Source: an uncultured Pelagibacteraceae bacterium (lineage in GTDB: Bacteria > Pseudomonadota > Alphaproteobacteria > Pelagibacterales > Pelagibacteraceae). From it: a stretch of DNA of 37,367 nt. Below the pieces are notes generated by a model. It ran no database searches. It had not been told where the DNA came from and was given only the letters and a program-made list of their open reading frames with translations. Position 1 is the stretch's first letter. Each line of letters starts with the position of its first letter. Shown one piece after another: positions 17,062 to 28,474 of the stretch. The position numbers were made by a program, and so were the translations under genes. The stretch is taken from contig CACKMG010000008.1 in the NCBI GenBank assembly GCA_902601235.1, positions 1-37,367 on the forward strand, in the 5' to 3' direction.

Positions 17062-20000
17062 ATGAAAAAAGAATTAACAGATTTATTTAAAAATTCTGAG
17101 ATATCTGAAGCTCAAAATTTTAATAGCATTAAAATTACATTAGCAAGTCCTGAAAAGATTAAATCATGGACATATGGTGAAATCAAAAAACCTGAAACAA
17201 TAAATTACAGAACCTTTAGACCAGAAAAAGATGGATTATTTTGTGCTAGAATTTTTGGTCCAATCAAAGATTATGAATGTCTATGTGGTAAATACAAGAG
17301 AATGAAATTTAGAGGTATTATTTGTGAAAAATGTGGTGTTGAAGTAACAAAATCAAATGTCAGAAGAGAAAGAATGGGACATATAAACCTTGCAACACCT
17401 GTTGCACATATATGGTTTTTAAAATCTTTGCCAAGCAGAATTGCATTGGCAGTAGATATGAAATTAAAAGAAATTGAAAGAGTTTTATATTTTGAAAATT
17501 TCATTGTCATAGAACCAGGTTTAACTGGACTTCAAAAAAATCAACTTCTTAATGAAGAAGAATTGGCAAAATATCAAGATGAACATGGAGAGGAAGCTTT
17601 TACGGCAGGTATAGGTGCAGAAGCTGTTTTAGAAATGCTTAAAAATTTAGATCTAGAATTGGAAAGAAAAAATTTAATTGATTACATTAAAGAAACAAAA
17701 TCTAAAGTAAATGAAGAAAGAGCTATCAAAAGATTAAAATTAATAGAGTCGTTTATAGAAACAGGTCAAAAGCCTGAATGGATGATCATGACTGTAGTTC
17801 CTGTAATTCCCCCAGAACTTAGACCTTTAGTGCCACTAGATGGTGGAAGATTCGCAACATCAGATTTAAATGATTTATACAGAAGAGTGATAAATAGAAA
17901 TAATCGTTTAAAAAGATTAATGGATTTGAAAGCTCCAGATATCATTGTGCGTAACGAAAAGCGAATGCTTCAAGAGTCTGTTGATGCACTATTTGATAAT
18001 GGAAGAAGAGGAAGAGTAATTACTGGTACAGGAAAAAGACCATTAAAGTCATTAGCTGAGATGCTAAAAGGTAAACAAGGAAGATTTAGACAAAATTTAT
18101 TAGGTAAAAGAGTTGATTATTCTGGAAGATCAGTGATTGTAGTAGGTCCTGATCTAAAATTACATGAATGCGGACTTCCAAAAAAGATGGCCCTTGAATT
18201 GTTTAAGCCTTTTTTATATGCAAGATTAAATAAACTTGGCTTAGCCTCAACAATTAAACAAGCAAAAAAACTTGTAGAAAAAGAAACTAATGCAGTATGG
18301 GATGCTTTAGAATTAATAGTTAGAGAACATCCGGTATTACTTAATAGAGCACCGACATTACATAGATTAGGTGTTCAAGCTTTTGAACCAAAATTAATTG
18401 AAGGCGATGCAATTGAATTACATCCATTAACATGTGCAGCTTTTAATGCAGATTTTGATGGAGATCAAATGGCTGTACACGTACCACTGAGTTTAGAGGC
18501 TCAATTGGAAGCTAGGATCCTTATGCTTTCAACTAATAATATCTTATCTCCTTCAAATGGAAAGCCTATTATAGTGCCTAGCCAGGATATGATTTTAGGA
18601 ATTTATTATCTATCTCAAGAACCATTAACAGACAAATCTTCAGGTTATTTCATAGATGCTGATCAAATTGAATTTGCTTTATCAAGTGGACAAATAAAAG
18701 TCCATAGTACTATTATTTCAAGATTTGAGACTGTAGATGAAAATGGTAATAAAAAATTTGAAAAGTATAAATCAACAGCTGGGAGATTTTTATTAGCAAA
18801 TCTTTTACCTAAAAACAAAGATATAAAATTTTCATTAGTTGATCGATTATTGCCAAAAAAAGTAGTATCAGAGGTAATTGATATTGTATTTAGATTTTGT
18901 GGTCAAAAAACTACTGTTATTTTTTGTGATAAATTAAAAGACCTTGGATTTAAACACGCTTTCAAAGCAGGTATATCTTTTGGTAAAGATGATTTGGTTA
19001 TACCTCAGAGCAAGACAAAATTAATTGATGATACAAAAAAATTAATTGCAGATTATGAAACTCAATATGCAGAAGGATTGATTACTAGAGGAGAAAAATA
19101 TAACAAAGTGGTAGATGCTTGGTCAAAATGTACAGATAAAGTAGCTGCTGAAATGATGAAAGGAATCTCTGCTACTGAGAAAACACCAGAGGGATTAAAA
19201 ATAAACTCTGTATTTATGATGGCTGATAGTGGAGCAAGAGGCTCAGCAGCTCAGATGAAACAATTAGCAGGAATGAGAGGTCTTATTGCTAAACCATCAG
19301 GAGAAATTATTGAAAGTCCAATTACATCTAACTTTAAAGAAGGTCTTACAGCTTTGGAATATTTTAACTCTACCCATGGAGCTAGAAAAGGTCTTGCGGA
19401 TACAGCATTAAAAACAGCAAGCTCTGGATACCTAACAAGAAGACTGTGTGACGTGGCCCAAGATTTGACAGTAACTAAAAAGGAATGTGATTGTAAAAAT
19501 CCGGGATTTATAGAACTTTCTGAAATTTTAGAAGGAGGAAATGTTGTTGTAAGTTTATCTGAAAGAGCTTTAGGAAGAGTTGCTTTTGATAATGTAAAAA
19601 ATCCTATAACTGGCGAAGTAATTATTAATAAATCTTCAATGATAGATGAAGCTGCATGTGATAAAATTGATGCAGCAGGAATTAAAACTGTAAAAGTTTA
19701 TTCCGTGATGACTTGTGGTTCAAAAGAAGGTGTTTGTGCAACATCCTATGGAAGAGATTTATCTAGAGGTAAAATGGTTCACGTCGGGGAAGCTATTGGA
19801 ATGATCTCAGCCCAATCAATTGGTGAACCAGGTACTCAATTAACAATGAGAACATTCCATGTTGGTGGAACAGCTTCTGTAAAACAAGACTCACAAATAG
19901 TCACTAAAAATGAAGGGACATTAAAAATTATTAATTCTAATATCTTAGAGGACTCAAAGAAAAACTTAATTGTAATGGGAAGAAATACTCAATTATCAAT

Positions 20001-21231
20001 TGAAGATGATAATGCAGTTCAAGTAGCAGTTTATAAAGTTGCTTATGGATCAAAATTATTTTTTAAAAATGGAGATAAAATAAAAGCTAATACTAAAATT
20101 TGTGAGTGGGACCCTTACACTACACCTGTAATAGCGGAAAAAAGTGGTATTGCAAGTTACGTTGATTTAATTGATGGAGTTTCAATTCAAGAGACTACAG
20201 ATGATGCAACAGGTATTTCTTCAAAATCAGTTGTTGATTGGAGATCTCAATCAAAAAGTACAGATCTTAAACCAAGAATTACACTTAGAGATGAAAAAGG
20301 AAATGTAATTAAAAAAGCAGATGATAATGAGGCCAGATATTATCTTGTACCAGACTCAATTTTATCAGTTAAAGATGGACAAAAAGTTTCAGCAGGAGAT
20401 GTAATAGCAAGATTACCAAAAGAAACTACAAAAACTAAAGATATTACTGGAGGTCTACCAAGGGTAGCTGAATTATTCGAAGCAAGAAAAGCAAAAGACA
20501 GTGCAATAATTGCTGAAAATGATGGACAAGTTGTTTTTGGAAAAGAAGTTAGAGGAAAACAAAGAGTTTCAATTGTTCCTGAGGATGGATCTGAACCTTC
20601 AAATTATTTAATTCCTAAAGGGAAACATATTAATTTTAATCAAGGAGAAAAAATTAAAAAAGGTGAATATTTGTTAGATGGTCAACCTTTACCTCATGAT
20701 ATATTAAGAATTATGGGCATAAAAGATCTTACAGAATATTTTGTAAATCAGGTTCAGGAAGTTTATAGATTACAAGGTGTTGTAATTAATGACAAACATA
20801 TTGAAACAATTTTAAGACAAATGCTAAAAAAAATTGAGGTGAAAACTTCTGGAGACTCAAGTTATCTTCCAGGAGAAATTGTGGATAGAATTAAATTCGA
20901 GACAAATAATGAAAAATTAAAAACAGCAGGTAAAAAATTAGCTACTGGAGAAAGAGTGTTAATGGGAATTACAAAAGCTTCTCTACAAACAGAGTCTTTT
21001 ATATCAGCAGCCTCTTTCCAAGAGACAACGAGAGTACTTACAGATGCTGCAATTAAAGGAAAAATTGATCCATTAAATGGTTTAAAAGAGAACGTAATAG
21101 TGGGCAGATTAGTCCCTGCTGGAACTGGTAATATTAAAAATAAATGGAACAAAAAAGCTTTAGAAGACGATAACAAATTTTTATCTGAACAAGAAAAAAT
21201 TGAACCTTCAGAAACCCAAGTAAATCAATAA
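17062..21231 (+). CDS. rpoC: DNA-directed RNA polymerase subunit beta'
   Basis: Largest polymerase subunit, 1389 residues, close to E. coli (1407). The N-terminal zinc site (CLCG...CEKCG, about 74-97) is complete, and the catalytic magnesium site NADFDGD has D464, D466 and D468. The bridge/trigger region and the conserved [19 protein letters not shown] segment follow. In the second zinc site the usual four Cys are reduced: C811, C885 and C892 are kept, but the fourth position is Ser895 (codon TCC at 19744). An extra Cys at 809, two residues before C811, might substitute. It is followed by a 165-bp gap with the rpsL promoter and leader. Confidence 0.98.
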   Translation: MKKELTDLFKNSEISEAQNFNSIKITLASPEKIKSWTYGEIKKPETINYRTFRPEKDGLFCARIFGPIKDYECLCGKYKRMKFRGIICEKCGVEVTKSNVRRERMGHINLATPVAHIWFLKSLPSRIALAVDMKLKEIERVLYFENFIVIEPGLTGLQKNQLLNEEELAKYQDEHGEEAFTAGIGAEAVLEMLKNLDLELERKNLIDYIKETKSKVNEERAIKRLKLIESFIETGQKPEWMIMTVVPVIPPELRPLVPLDGGRFATSDLNDLYRRVINRNNRLKRLMDLKAPDIIVRNEKRMLQESVDALFDNGRRGRVITGTGKRPLKSLAEMLKGKQGRFRQNLLGKRVDYSGRSVIVVGPDLKLHECGLPKKMALELFKPFLYARLNKLGLASTIKQAKKLVEKETNAVWDALELIVREHPVLLNRAPTLHRLGVQAFEPKLIEGDAIELHPLTCAAFNADFDGDQMAVHVPLSLEAQLEARILMLSTNNILSPSNGKPIIVPSQDMILGIYYLSQEPLTDKSSGYFIDADQIEFALSSGQIKVHSTIISRFETVDENGNKKFEKYKSTAGRFLLANLLPKNKDIKFSLVDRLLPKKVVSEVIDIVFRFCGQKTTVIFCDKLKDLGFKHAFKAGISFGKDDLVIPQSKTKLIDDTKKLIADYETQYAEGLITRGEKYNKVVDAWSKCTDKVAAEMMKGISATEKTPEGLKINSVFMMADSGARGSAAQMKQLAGMRGLIAKPSGEIIESPITSNFKEGLTALEYFNSTHGARKGLADTALKTASSGYLTRRLCDVAQDLTVTKKECDCKNPGFIELSEILEGGNVVVSLSERALGRVAFDNVKNPITGEVIINKSSMIDEAACDKIDAAGIKTVKVYSVMTCGSKEGVCATSYGRDLSRGKMVHVGEAIGMISAQSIGEPGTQLTMRTFHVGGTASVKQDSQIVTKNEGTLKIINSNILEDSKKNLIVMGRNTQLSIEDDNAVQVAVYKVAYGSKLFFKNGDKIKANTKICEWDPYTTPVIAEKSGIASYVDLIDGVSIQETTDDATGISSKSVVDWRSQSKSTDLKPRITLRDEKGNVIKKADDNEARYYLVPDSILSVKDGQKVSAGDVIARLPKETTKTKDITGGLPRVAELFEARKAKDSAIIAENDGQVVFGKEVRGKQRVSIVPEDGSEPSNYLIPKGKHINFNQGEKIKKGEYLLDGQPLPHDILRIMGIKDLTEYFVNQVQEVYRLQGVVINDKHIETILRQMLKKIEVKTSGDSSYLPGEIVDRIKFETNNEKLKTAGKKLATGERVLMGITKASLQTESFISAASFQETTRVLTDAAIKGKIDPLNGLKENVIVGRLVPAGTGNIKNKWNKKALEDDNKFLSEQEKIEPSETQVNQ

Positions 21232-21260
21232 AAAAAGACCACATATTTACTAGTTTTAGT

Positions 21261-21288
21261 TTGACAAAGTCATTTTAATAAGTATTTT
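21261..21288 (+). promoter_or_regulatory. Putative promoter of the rpsL-rpsG-fusA (str) transcript
   Basis: A perfect TTGACA at 21261-21266 and TATTTT at 21283-21288, 16 bp apart, in the only large gap of the core region. It leaves a leader of about 100 bases before rpsL. Confidence 0.6.
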
Positions 21289-21310
21289 GGCGATATTTTT
21301 GGTTGGAATG

Positions 21311-21362
21311 TAGTACTATTCTTGGGTACTAAACGCTGCCACAAATAACCTGTCAGTTATTT
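21311..21362 (+). promoter_or_regulatory. Two-hairpin leader upstream of rpsL
   Basis: TAGTAC (21311-21316) pairs with GTACTA (21326-21331) around a 9-base loop, and AAATAAC (21343-21349) pairs with GTTATTT (21356-21362) around a 6-base loop. The second stem ends 34 bases before the rpsL ATG, and no Shine-Dalgarno sequence is seen near that ATG. A cis-acting leader, perhaps for ribosomal-protein feedback or attenuation, is inferred. Confidence 0.4.
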
Positions 21363-21396
21363 CACTCAAAAATATTAATTTAAAATTATATTTATT

Positions 21397-21768
21397 ATGC
21401 CAACTATTAACCAGTTGATAAAAAAGAAAAGAGTAAAGCAAATTAATAGGAACAAGGTTCCAGCGTTGCAAAAACAACCTTTAAAAAGAGGTGTTTGTGT
21501 AAAAGTTTATACTACTACACCAAAAAAACCTAATTCAGCATTAAGAAAAGTAGCAAGAGTAAGATTATCAAATGGTTTCGAAGTAACAGCATATATTCCA
21601 GGAGAGGGACACAACTTACAAGAACACTCTGTTGTATTAATTAGAGGTGGAAGAGTAAAAGATTTACCTGGAGTTCGGTATCATATCTTAAGAGGTAATT
21701 TAGATACCCAAGGAGTTGCTAATAGAAAAAAAAGAAGATCTTTATACGGAACTAAAAAAGGTAAATAA
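21397..21768 (+). CDS. rpsL: 30S ribosomal protein S12
   Basis: Decoding-centre protein that controls accuracy, and the target of streptomycin-resistance mutations in other species. 123 residues, normal length. The [15 protein letters not shown] segment (about 42-56) and the [13 protein letters not shown] loop (about 84-96) carry the usual Lys residues, so no resistance-type change is visible. First gene of the str group, overlapping rpsG by one base. Confidence 0.97.
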   Translation: MPTINQLIKKKRVKQINRNKVPALQKQPLKRGVCVKVYTTTPKKPNSALRKVARVRLSNGFEVTAYIPGEGHNLQEHSVVLIRGGRVKDLPGVRYHILRGNLDTQGVANRKKRRSLYGTKKGK

Positions 21769-22238
21769 TGTCTAGAAAAAAAACGCAACCAAAAAAAAAA
21801 GTAATTCCTGATCCAAAATTCAATTCAACTATAATTCCTAAATTAATTAATAACATAATGTATGATGGAAAAAGAGGTGTAGCTACTAAAATAGTTTATG
21901 ATGCTATAGAAAAGATCAAAACAAAATCAAAAGAGCAACCAATAGATATTTTTAATGAGGCAATAAATAATATAAAGCCAACTGTTGAAGTTAGATCTAG
22001 AAGAGTTGGAGGTGCAACCTATCAGGTACCTGTTGAAGTAAAAAGCAAAAGGGCTCAAGCTTTAGCGATTCGATGGTTAGTTGATTCTGCAAGAAAAAGA
22101 AAAGATAAACATATGTCAGATAAGATTTTTAATGAACTTTATGATGCATATGAAAAAAAAGGTGCCGCAGTCAAAAAGAGAGAGGATGTTCATAAAATGG
22201 CTGAGTCAAATAAAGCTTTTGCACATTTTAGATGGTAA
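21768..22238 (+). CDS. rpsG: 30S ribosomal protein S7
   Basis: Primary binder of the 3' major domain of 16S rRNA that nucleates assembly of the 30S head. 156 residues, normal length. Conserved VEVRSRRVGGATYQVPVEV (about 74-92) and the C-terminal KAFAHFRW end are present. It overlaps rpsL by one base and is followed by fusA after six bases. In E. coli S7 represses translation from the rpsL-rpsG gap; here that gap does not exist, so any feedback would have to act elsewhere. Confidence 0.97.
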   Translation: MSRKKTQPKKKVIPDPKFNSTIIPKLINNIMYDGKRGVATKIVYDAIEKIKTKSKEQPIDIFNEAINNIKPTVEVRSRRVGGATYQVPVEVKSKRAQALAIRWLVDSARKRKDKHMSDKIFNELYDAYEKKGAAVKKREDVHKMAESNKAFAHFRW

Positions 22239-22244
22239 TATTTT

Positions 22245-24323
22245 ATGTCTAGAACTCATACATTAGATAAATATAGAAACATTGGCATTATGGCCCACAT
22301 AGATGCTGGAAAAACAACAACAACTGAAAGAATTTTATATTATACAGGTAAAAGTCATAAAATTGGTGAAGTTCACGACGGTGCAGCAACGATGGATTGG
22401 ATGGAACAAGAACAAGAAAGAGGAATTACAATTACTTCAGCTGCTACAACTTGTTTTTGGCAAGATCATAGAATAAATATAATCGATACCCCAGGTCACG
22501 TAGATTTTACTATTGAAGTTGAAAGATCTTTGAAAGTTTTAGATGGTGCTGTAGCTGTATTTGATGGAGTAGCAGGAGTTGAACCACAGTCAGAAACTGT
22601 TTGGAGACAAGCTGATAAATATAAAGTTCCGAGGATATGTTTTGTCAATAAATTAGATAGAACTGGAGCAGATTTTTTTAGATGTGTAGATATGATTAAG
22701 GATAGACTTGGAGCAAAACCTCTTGTTTTACAAGTTCCAATAGGTATTGAGGCTTCTTTATCTGGAGTTGTGGACCTTGTAAAGATGAAAGCACAGGTTT
22801 GGAAAAATGAAGCTTTGGGTGCAGAGTGGGAGTACAAAGATATTCCGGATGATTTAAAAGAAATTTCTAATAAGTACAGAACTGAACTTGTTGAACTTGC
22901 TGTAGAACAAGATGAAAAATTAATGGAAAGTTATTTAAATGGTGAAGAGATTAAAGAAGAGGATTTGGTTAAATGTATAAGAAAGGGAACTCTAAATTTT
23001 GACTTTGTGCCAGTTTTGACTGGTTCTGCTTTCAAAAATAAAGGCGTTCAACCTTTATTAGATGCAGTAGTTAATTACCTTCCAAGTCCATTAGATATTG
23101 GTTCAATAAAAGGAACAAAAGTTGGTTCAGATGATGAAATAGAGATGAAATTTGATGATAAAGCTGCTTTTTCTGCTTTAGCTTTCAAAGTAGCTAATGA
23201 TCCATTTGTCGGCTCATTAACATTTATACGAGTTTATTCAGGAACAATTAAGTCTGGCACAGGAATTTTTAACTCCTCAAAAGAAAAAGAGGAGAGAGTT
23301 GGAAGAATGCTTTTAATGCATGCTAACTCAAGAGAAGATATTAAAGAAGCTAATGCGGGTGATATAGTTGCTTTAGCTGGTTTGAAAAACACTATAACTG
23401 GTCATACTTTATGTGATGAAGATAATGCTGTTTTACTTGAACCAATGGAATTCCCTGATCCTGTTATTGAAATTGCAGTAGAACCTAAAACTAAAGGTGA
23501 CCAAGAAAAAATGGGTGAAGCTCTAGCTAGACTTGCTAAAGAGGATCCATCTTTTAGAGTTTCCTCAGATGAGGAGTCAGGTCAAACAATCATTAAGGGG
23601 ATGGGCGAACTTCATTTAGACATCATTGTTGATAGAATGAAAAGAGAATTTAAAGTTGAGGCAAATGTTGGAGCTCCACAAGTAGCGTATAGAGAAACAA
23701 TAGAAAAATCAGCTGAGTTTGAATATATACACAAAAAACAAAGTGGTGGAGCAGGTCAATTCGCTAAGGTTAAATTATTAGTGGAACCACAAGATCCTGG
23801 TAAAGGAAGAGATGTTGAAAGTGCAATTAAAGGTGGTGCTATTCCTAAAGAATTTATCCCTGGAGTCGAAAAAGGAATAGAGTCTGTTTCAGACAGTGGA
23901 ATATTAGCTGGATTTCCTTTAATTGATTATAAAGTAACTATAGTTGACGGTTTACATCACGATGTTGACTCAAGTGTTTTAGCTTTTGAACTTGCAAGTA
24001 GAGCTTGTTTTAAAGAAGCATGTACTCAAGGTGGGTTAAAACTATTAGAACCAATTATGCGAGTGGAGGTAGTTACTCCTGAAGACTATATGGGAGACGT
24101 AATTGGTGATTTAAACTCTAGAAGAGGCCAAATAAATACTCAAGAACAAAGAGGTAATGCTACAGTAATTACCGCAATGGTTCCATTAGCTAATATGTTT
24201 GGTTATATAAACAATCTAAGATCAATGTCACAGGGTAGAGCTCAATATTCTATGTTTTTTGATCATTATTCAAAAGTTCCTCAAAATGTTCAGGACGAAG
24301 TAACTAAGAAAATTGCAGGATAA
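22245..24323 (+). CDS. fusA: Elongation factor G
   Basis: GTPase that drives translocation and, with RRF, ribosome recycling. 692 residues, normal length. G motifs: AHIDAGKT at 17-24, RGITI near 60-64, DTPGH near 84-88 and NKLD near 138-141. The C-terminal domains include the GMGELHLDI segment of domain III and the [15 protein letters not shown] segment of domain V. It follows rpsG by six bases; rpsJ starts one base after its stop codon, so the str and S10 groups are joined without an intervening tuf. Confidence 0.98.
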   Translation: MSRTHTLDKYRNIGIMAHIDAGKTTTTERILYYTGKSHKIGEVHDGAATMDWMEQEQERGITITSAATTCFWQDHRINIIDTPGHVDFTIEVERSLKVLDGAVAVFDGVAGVEPQSETVWRQADKYKVPRICFVNKLDRTGADFFRCVDMIKDRLGAKPLVLQVPIGIEASLSGVVDLVKMKAQVWKNEALGAEWEYKDIPDDLKEISNKYRTELVELAVEQDEKLMESYLNGEEIKEEDLVKCIRKGTLNFDFVPVLTGSAFKNKGVQPLLDAVVNYLPSPLDIGSIKGTKVGSDDEIEMKFDDKAAFSALAFKVANDPFVGSLTFIRVYSGTIKSGTGIFNSSKEKEERVGRMLLMHANSREDIKEANAGDIVALAGLKNTITGHTLCDEDNAVLLEPMEFPDPVIEIAVEPKTKGDQEKMGEALARLAKEDPSFRVSSDEESGQTIIKGMGELHLDIIVDRMKREFKVEANVGAPQVAYRETIEKSAEFEYIHKKQSGGAGQFAKVKLLVEPQDPGKGRDVESAIKGGAIPKEFIPGVEKGIESVSDSGILAGFPLIDYKVTIVDGLHHDVDSSVLAFELASRACFKEACTQGGLKLLEPIMRVEVVTPEDYMGDVIGDLNSRRGQINTQEQRGNATVITAMVPLANMFGYINNLRSMSQGRAQYSMFFDHYSKVPQNVQDEVTKKIAG

Positions 24324-24324
24324 A

Positions 24325-24633
24325 ATGGAAAAGCAAAATATAAGAATCAAATTAAGAGCATACGATAATAAGATCTTAGATGCTTCAACTGAGGAAATTG
24401 TAAATACTGTAAAAAGAACAGGCGCTACCATCAAAGGGCCAATTCCTTTACCGACTAGAATTGAAAGATATACAGTTTTAAGATCACCACACATTGATAA
24501 AAAAAGTAGAGAACAATTTGAGTCAAGAACTCATAAAAGATTAATTGATATTGTTGAACCAACACCACAAACTGTAGAAGCTTTAATGAAATTGGACCTA
24601 GCTTCAGGTGTCGATGTGGAGATTAAGATTTAA
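24325..24633 (+). CDS. rpsJ: 30S ribosomal protein S10
   Basis: 30S head protein that also acts as NusE in antitermination complexes. 102 residues, normal length. The family's RIRLKAYD-type start (residues 6-13) and the RTHKRLIDI segment are present. ATG 24325, one base after the fusA stop, is chosen; an in-frame TTG inside fusA (24313) would add four residues with no family support. It starts the S10 group. Confidence 0.96.
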   Translation: MEKQNIRIKLRAYDNKILDASTEEIVNTVKRTGATIKGPIPLPTRIERYTVLRSPHIDKKSREQFESRTHKRLIDIVEPTPQTVEALMKLDLASGVDVEIKI

Positions 24634-24635
24634 TT

Positions 24636-25346
24636 ATGAGCGAAATAGCTTTAATAGGAAAAAAAATTGGTATGACTAGAGAGTTTTATAAAACAGGTCA
24701 AGTTGTGCCTGTAACGATTATAAAGATGGAAAAAGCTAGAGTTATCCAAGTGATTGATGAGCAAAAAAGAGGCTATAAAGCTGTTCAATTAGGTTATGGA
24801 AAAATTAAAAATTCCAAATTGACTAAAGCAATGAAGGGATATTTTTCAAAAAGAAATACAGAACCAAAAAGAAAATTAAAAGAATATCGAATTTCAAATG
24901 CGGATAATTTTAAAGAAGGCAATGAATTTGGACTTGAAATTTTTAAAGATATTAAGTTTGTAGACACTAAATCTAAAACAATAGGAAAAGGTTTTGCTGG
25001 AGCAATGAAAAGACATAATTTTGGAGGTTTAAGAGCTACACACGGTGTTTCTATTTCACACAGGTCGCATGGATCAACTGGACAAAGACAAGATCCAGGA
25101 AAAGTTTTTAAAGGTAAAAAAATGGCAGGCCATATGGGTGACAAACTAAGAACTATGCAAAATATAGAAATTATTAAAGCAGATATTGAAAATGAATTAT
25201 TATATTTAAAAGGATCTATACCAGGATCTAAAAATACTGAAATTTTAGTCAAGAAATCAGTAAAAAATATACATAAGAAAACAATTTTAGAAAAAATCAA
25301 AGCAGCAGAAGAGGCAAAAAAAACACCTGAAAAGAAGAAAAAATAA
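24636..25346 (+). CDS. rplC: 50S ribosomal protein L3
   Basis: Early-assembling 50S protein whose central extension reaches the peptidyl-transferase centre. 236 residues, about 25 longer than E. coli (209), the excess being a Lys/Glu/Ala-rich C-terminal tail. The GLIGKKIGMT-like start and the RATHGVSISHRSHGSTGQ segment (about 131-148) with GKKMAGHMG are conserved. It overlaps rplD by one base. Confidence 0.96.
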   Translation: MSEIALIGKKIGMTREFYKTGQVVPVTIIKMEKARVIQVIDEQKRGYKAVQLGYGKIKNSKLTKAMKGYFSKRNTEPKRKLKEYRISNADNFKEGNEFGLEIFKDIKFVDTKSKTIGKGFAGAMKRHNFGGLRATHGVSISHRSHGSTGQRQDPGKVFKGKKMAGHMGDKLRTMQNIEIIKADIENELLYLKGSIPGSKNTEILVKKSVKNIHKKTILEKIKAAEEAKKTPEKKKK

Positions 25347-25969
25347 TGAAAATTGATAAAATAAATTTAGATGGAAAAAAAGACTCTATTGAAGTTTTAG
25401 ATAAGATTTTTTCTGCAAAAATAAATAAAAAATTAGTAAACAATGTTTTATACAAAACCAATGCCAACTACAAAGGCAGACATGCCAAAACAAAACAGCA
25501 AAATGAAGTTTCAGGTCCTACTTCAAAGATTTATGCTCAAAAAGGTACTGGTAATGCTAGACATGCTAGTAAAAAGGCCCCTATCTTTGTTGGAGGTGGA
25601 ATAGCTCATGGTCCAAAAGGTGAATTAGCTTACAAAAAAAGAAAACTAAATAAAACTGAAAAAAGACAAAGTATAGCTTCATTAATAAGTGAAAAAATTA
25701 AGAATAAAGATTTATTAATTTTCAGCGATTTCATCTCTGAAATTAAAAAAACTAAAGAAATGAATTTGATTTTGAAGAAATATGAAATATCAAATTCATT
25801 AATTATTTTAGATAAACCTTCAAAAGAAAATATTGAAAAATCAATTAGAAATATTCCAAAAATAAAAGTAACCGATGTAAATCATTTTAGTGCGTTTGAT
25901 ATTGTTAAATTTAAAAAAGTTGTTTTTACTGAAACTTCAGTAAAAGAATTGGAAAAAAGGTATTCGTAG
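25346..25969 (+). CDS. rplD: 50S ribosomal protein L4
   Basis: 50S protein lining the exit tunnel; in E. coli it represses the S10 operon. 207 residues, normal length. The tunnel loop segment around 62-90 (QKGTGNARHAS, GGGIAHGPK) is conserved. Codon use and strand match its neighbours. It overlaps rplC and lies two bases before rplW. A long S10-type leader for L4 feedback is not evident because rpsJ abuts fusA. Confidence 0.95.
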   Translation: MKIDKINLDGKKDSIEVLDKIFSAKINKKLVNNVLYKTNANYKGRHAKTKQQNEVSGPTSKIYAQKGTGNARHASKKAPIFVGGGIAHGPKGELAYKKRKLNKTEKRQSIASLISEKIKNKDLLIFSDFISEIKKTKEMNLILKKYEISNSLIILDKPSKENIEKSIRNIPKIKVTDVNHFSAFDIVKFKKVVFTETSVKELEKRYS

Positions 25970-25971
25970 TT

Positions 25972-26265
25972 ATGCAAAAAATACATTTATACGATAAAAT
26001 AATTTCTCCAATGGTAACTGAAAAATCAACAAATTTGTCAGAACAAAACAAAATTGTTTTTAAAGTTCCAATGAGCGCAAATAAAATAAATTTAAAAAAG
26101 AATATAGAAAAAATTTTTAAAGTTAATGTGATTAAAGTAAATATTATTAACAAACAAATTAGAAATAAATTAACAAGAGGAAGAAAAATAAAAATCTCTG
26201 GATTTAAAAAAGCTATAATTACTTTGAAAAAAGGTCAGAGCATTGATTTAACTACAGGAATTTAA
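25972..26265 (+). CDS. rplW: 50S ribosomal protein L23
   Basis: Protein at the tunnel exit, docking site for trigger factor and the signal recognition particle. 97 residues, normal length. The IISPMVTEKST N-terminal signature (about 10-20) and the KVNVIKVNI strand are present, followed by a basic loop. Lys/Ile/Asn content is very high, as expected in this AT-rich DNA. It lies between rplD and rplB with gaps of two and four bases. Confidence 0.95.
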   Translation: MQKIHLYDKIISPMVTEKSTNLSEQNKIVFKVPMSANKINLKKNIEKIFKVNVIKVNIINKQIRNKLTRGRKIKISGFKKAIITLKKGQSIDLTTGI

Positions 26266-26269
26266 AATA

Positions 26270-27109
26270 ATGGCATTAAAAAATTTCAAACCCTATACAA
26301 AATCTACGAGAGGTACTATTCTTGTAGATAGATCTGGTCTATGGAAAGGTAAACCATTTAAATCTTTAGTTTCACCTAAAAATGCAATGAAAGGTAGAAA
26401 TAATTATGGAAGGATTACATCTATTAATAGGGCCGGCGGACATAAAAAAATGTATAGGCACGTTGATTTCTACCGAAAGAAATTTGATATGTTAGCAACT
26501 GTCGAGAGAATAGAATACGATCCGAACAGGTCTTGCTATATAATGCTTGTAAAATTTGATGATAACTCTCACGCTTATTATTTAGCCCCTCAAAAAATTA
26601 AAGTTGGCGATAAAATTGAAAATGGTCAAAAAAAAGAAATCAAAGTTGGAAATTGTATGCCATTACAAGATATCCCTGTAGGAATTAATATTCATAATGT
26701 TGAAATTCAACCAGGTGGGGGAGGAAAAATAGCAAGATCTGCAGGAACATCAGTAACTATCAGTGGTATGGACGGAAATTACAGTTTGATTAAATTAGCA
26801 TCTGGTGAAGTTAGAAAAATTGATTCAAGAGCACTAGCAACTATAGGTGTATTGAGTAATCCAGATCAAAAAAATATTAAAATTGGTAAAGCAGGTAGAT
26901 CAAGATGGTTAGGCAGAAGACCTCACACAAGAGGGGTTGTTAAAAATCCTGTTGATCATCCACATGGTGGTGGAGAAGGTAAATCAGCTGGTGGTAGACA
27001 CCCAGTTTCTCCTACTGGTCAATCAGCAAAAGGATTAAAAACAAGAGATAACAAAAGAACTGATAAATTTATAATCAAAAGAAGAAACAAAAGAAAGGAC
27101 ACGAAATAA
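26270..27109 (+). CDS. rplB: 50S ribosomal protein L2
   Basis: Essential 23S rRNA-binding protein near the peptidyl-transferase centre that also bridges to the 30S subunit. 279 residues, normal length. The C-terminal [12 protein letters not shown] motif (about 227-238) contains the His required for activity in E. coli, and the [14 protein letters not shown] N-terminal segment is intact. It overlaps rpsS by one base. Confidence 0.97.
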   Translation: MALKNFKPYTKSTRGTILVDRSGLWKGKPFKSLVSPKNAMKGRNNYGRITSINRAGGHKKMYRHVDFYRKKFDMLATVERIEYDPNRSCYIMLVKFDDNSHAYYLAPQKIKVGDKIENGQKKEIKVGNCMPLQDIPVGINIHNVEIQPGGGGKIARSAGTSVTISGMDGNYSLIKLASGEVRKIDSRALATIGVLSNPDQKNIKIGKAGRSRWLGRRPHTRGVVKNPVDHPHGGGEGKSAGGRHPVSPTGQSAKGLKTRDNKRTDKFIIKRRNKRKDTK

Positions 27110-27408
27110 TGTCTAGAGCTGTTTGGAAAGGGCCATTTGTTGAGGAAAGTTTGATAAAAAAAGTAGATAAATATAAAACTAATCCTAAAAAAATTCCTAT
27201 AAAAACTTGGTCTAGAAAATCAACGATTATACCAGATTTTGTTGGAGTGAGTTTTTTAATTTATAATGGAAAAAAATTTATCCCTATTACCATTTCTGAG
27301 GATATGGTTGGGCATAAACTTGGTGAATTTGCACCAACTAGAACATTTTTTGGACATACACCAGCTGACAAAAAAGCTAAACCAGCTGAGGTTGAAGAGA
27401 AAAAATAA
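27109..27408 (+). CDS. rpsS: 30S ribosomal protein S19
   Basis: 30S head protein that pairs with S13 near the A site. 99 residues, slightly longer than usual owing to a Lys/Glu tail. The [13 protein letters not shown] start, the [15 protein letters not shown] segment and the [13 protein letters not shown] segment are diagnostic. It overlaps rplB by one base and precedes rplV by two. Confidence 0.96.
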   Translation: MSRAVWKGPFVEESLIKKVDKYKTNPKKIPIKTWSRKSTIIPDFVGVSFLIYNGKKFIPITISEDMVGHKLGEFAPTRTFFGHTPADKKAKPAEVEEKK

Positions 27409-27410
27409 TT

Positions 27411-27809
27411 ATGAGTAAAAAAAAGAAAATTGATAAAAATAAAGATAAATTAGTTCGATCAATCAATAATAATGTGCGATCTAGTGTAAGAAAACTAAAT
27501 CCAATATTAAGAGGTATCGTTGGAAAAAAAGTTGATATAGCTATGAGAGACCTGCAATTTTCGGAAAAAAGAATTACGAAAGACATTAGAAAAACCATTA
27601 GCTCGGCAGTCGCGAATGCCGAAAATAACTTTCAATATGACATTGATAAACTATTTGTAAAAGAAGCATATTGTGGAAAAAAAATTATTATGAAACGTTT
27701 TAGACCTAGAGCTAAAGGTAGAGCAGCACCAATACTAAAACCATATTCAAGTGTAACAATAATTTTATCAGAAACAAAAAAAATGGAGGGTCATGGGTCA
27801 AAAAGTTAA
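27411..27809 (+). CDS. rplV: 50S ribosomal protein L22
   Basis: 50S protein whose beta-hairpin lines the exit tunnel. 132 residues against about 110 in E. coli; the N-terminus carries about 12 extra basic residues. The RGKKVDIAMRDLQFS-like helix and the C-terminal hairpin KRFRPRAKGRA (about 98-108) are conserved. Its last 17 bases overlap the start of rpsC, the longest confirmed gene overlap in the core region. Confidence 0.94.
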   Translation: MSKKKKIDKNKDKLVRSINNNVRSSVRKLNPILRGIVGKKVDIAMRDLQFSEKRITKDIRKTISSAVANAENNFQYDIDKLFVKEAYCGKKIIMKRFRPRAKGRAAPILKPYSSVTIILSETKKMEGHGSKS

Positions 27810-28473
27810 TCCAGTTGGTTTTAGATTAGGTGTCAATAGGGGATGGGACTCTGTTTGGTATGCTAAGAAAAAAGATTTTGGTAATTATTTAATAGAGGAT
27901 TTTAAGATCAGAGAATATATCAAAAAAAATGTTATAAATTCAGGTGTGTCCAAAGTAATGATCGAGAGAACATCAAATAAATGTTATGTTACAATTTATA
28001 CTTCAAGACCAGGTTTTGTAATCGGAAAAAAAGGTAGTGACATAGATAAGATAAAAAATAATTTATCAAAACTTACTACTAATGAAGTAATGCTTAATAT
28101 AAAAGAGGTTAAAAAACCTGAGACAAATGCATATTTAGTTGCTGAAAATATCGCTCAACAGTTAGTAAAAAGAATATCTTATAGGCGAGCTATGAAAAGA
28201 GCAATGCAGTCGTGTTTAAGATTGGGAGCAAAAGGAATTAAAGTATCAATAAGTGGTAGATTAGGCGGTAACGAAATAGCTAGAACCGAATGGCTTAGAG
28301 ATGGAAGTATTCCATCACATACACTTAGAGCAGACATAGATTATGCTGAAGCTGAGGCATTGACTACATATGGAATTATAGGAATAAAGGTTTGGATTTA
28401 TAAAGGAGAAGTTTTTGCAAAAGAGTTTAGTCAAGAAACTAATAAGGAAACTCAAAAAGAGGTAAAAGGATAA
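27793..28473 (+). CDS. rpsC: 30S ribosomal protein S3
   Basis: 30S protein at the mRNA entry channel with helicase-related Arg/Lys residues. 226 residues, normal length. It opens with [13 protein letters not shown], contains a KH domain with [11 protein letters not shown] (about 74-84) and the C-terminal [15 protein letters not shown] segment (about 154-168). ATG 27793 is supported by the conserved N-terminus despite the 17-base overlap with rplV, where a GGAGG ribosome binding site is embedded at 27784-27788. Confidence 0.97.
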   Translation: MGQKVNPVGFRLGVNRGWDSVWYAKKKDFGNYLIEDFKIREYIKKNVINSGVSKVMIERTSNKCYVTIYTSRPGFVIGKKGSDIDKIKNNLSKLTTNEVMLNIKEVKKPETNAYLVAENIAQQLVKRISYRRAMKRAMQSCLRLGAKGIKVSISGRLGGNEIARTEWLRDGSIPSHTLRADIDYAEAEALTTYGIIGIKVWIYKGEVFAKEFSQETNKETQKEVKG

Positions 28474-28474
28474 A

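Noticed and set aside
22081..22266. Plus-strand frame across the rpsG/fusA junction
   Set aside because: Out-of-frame read of the end of rpsG; both true genes are fully conserved.
24794..25300. Long minus-strand frame opposite rplC
   Set aside because: 168 codons, but entirely antisense to L3, Cys/Pro/Phe-rich in the way reverse reads of Lys-rich genes are.
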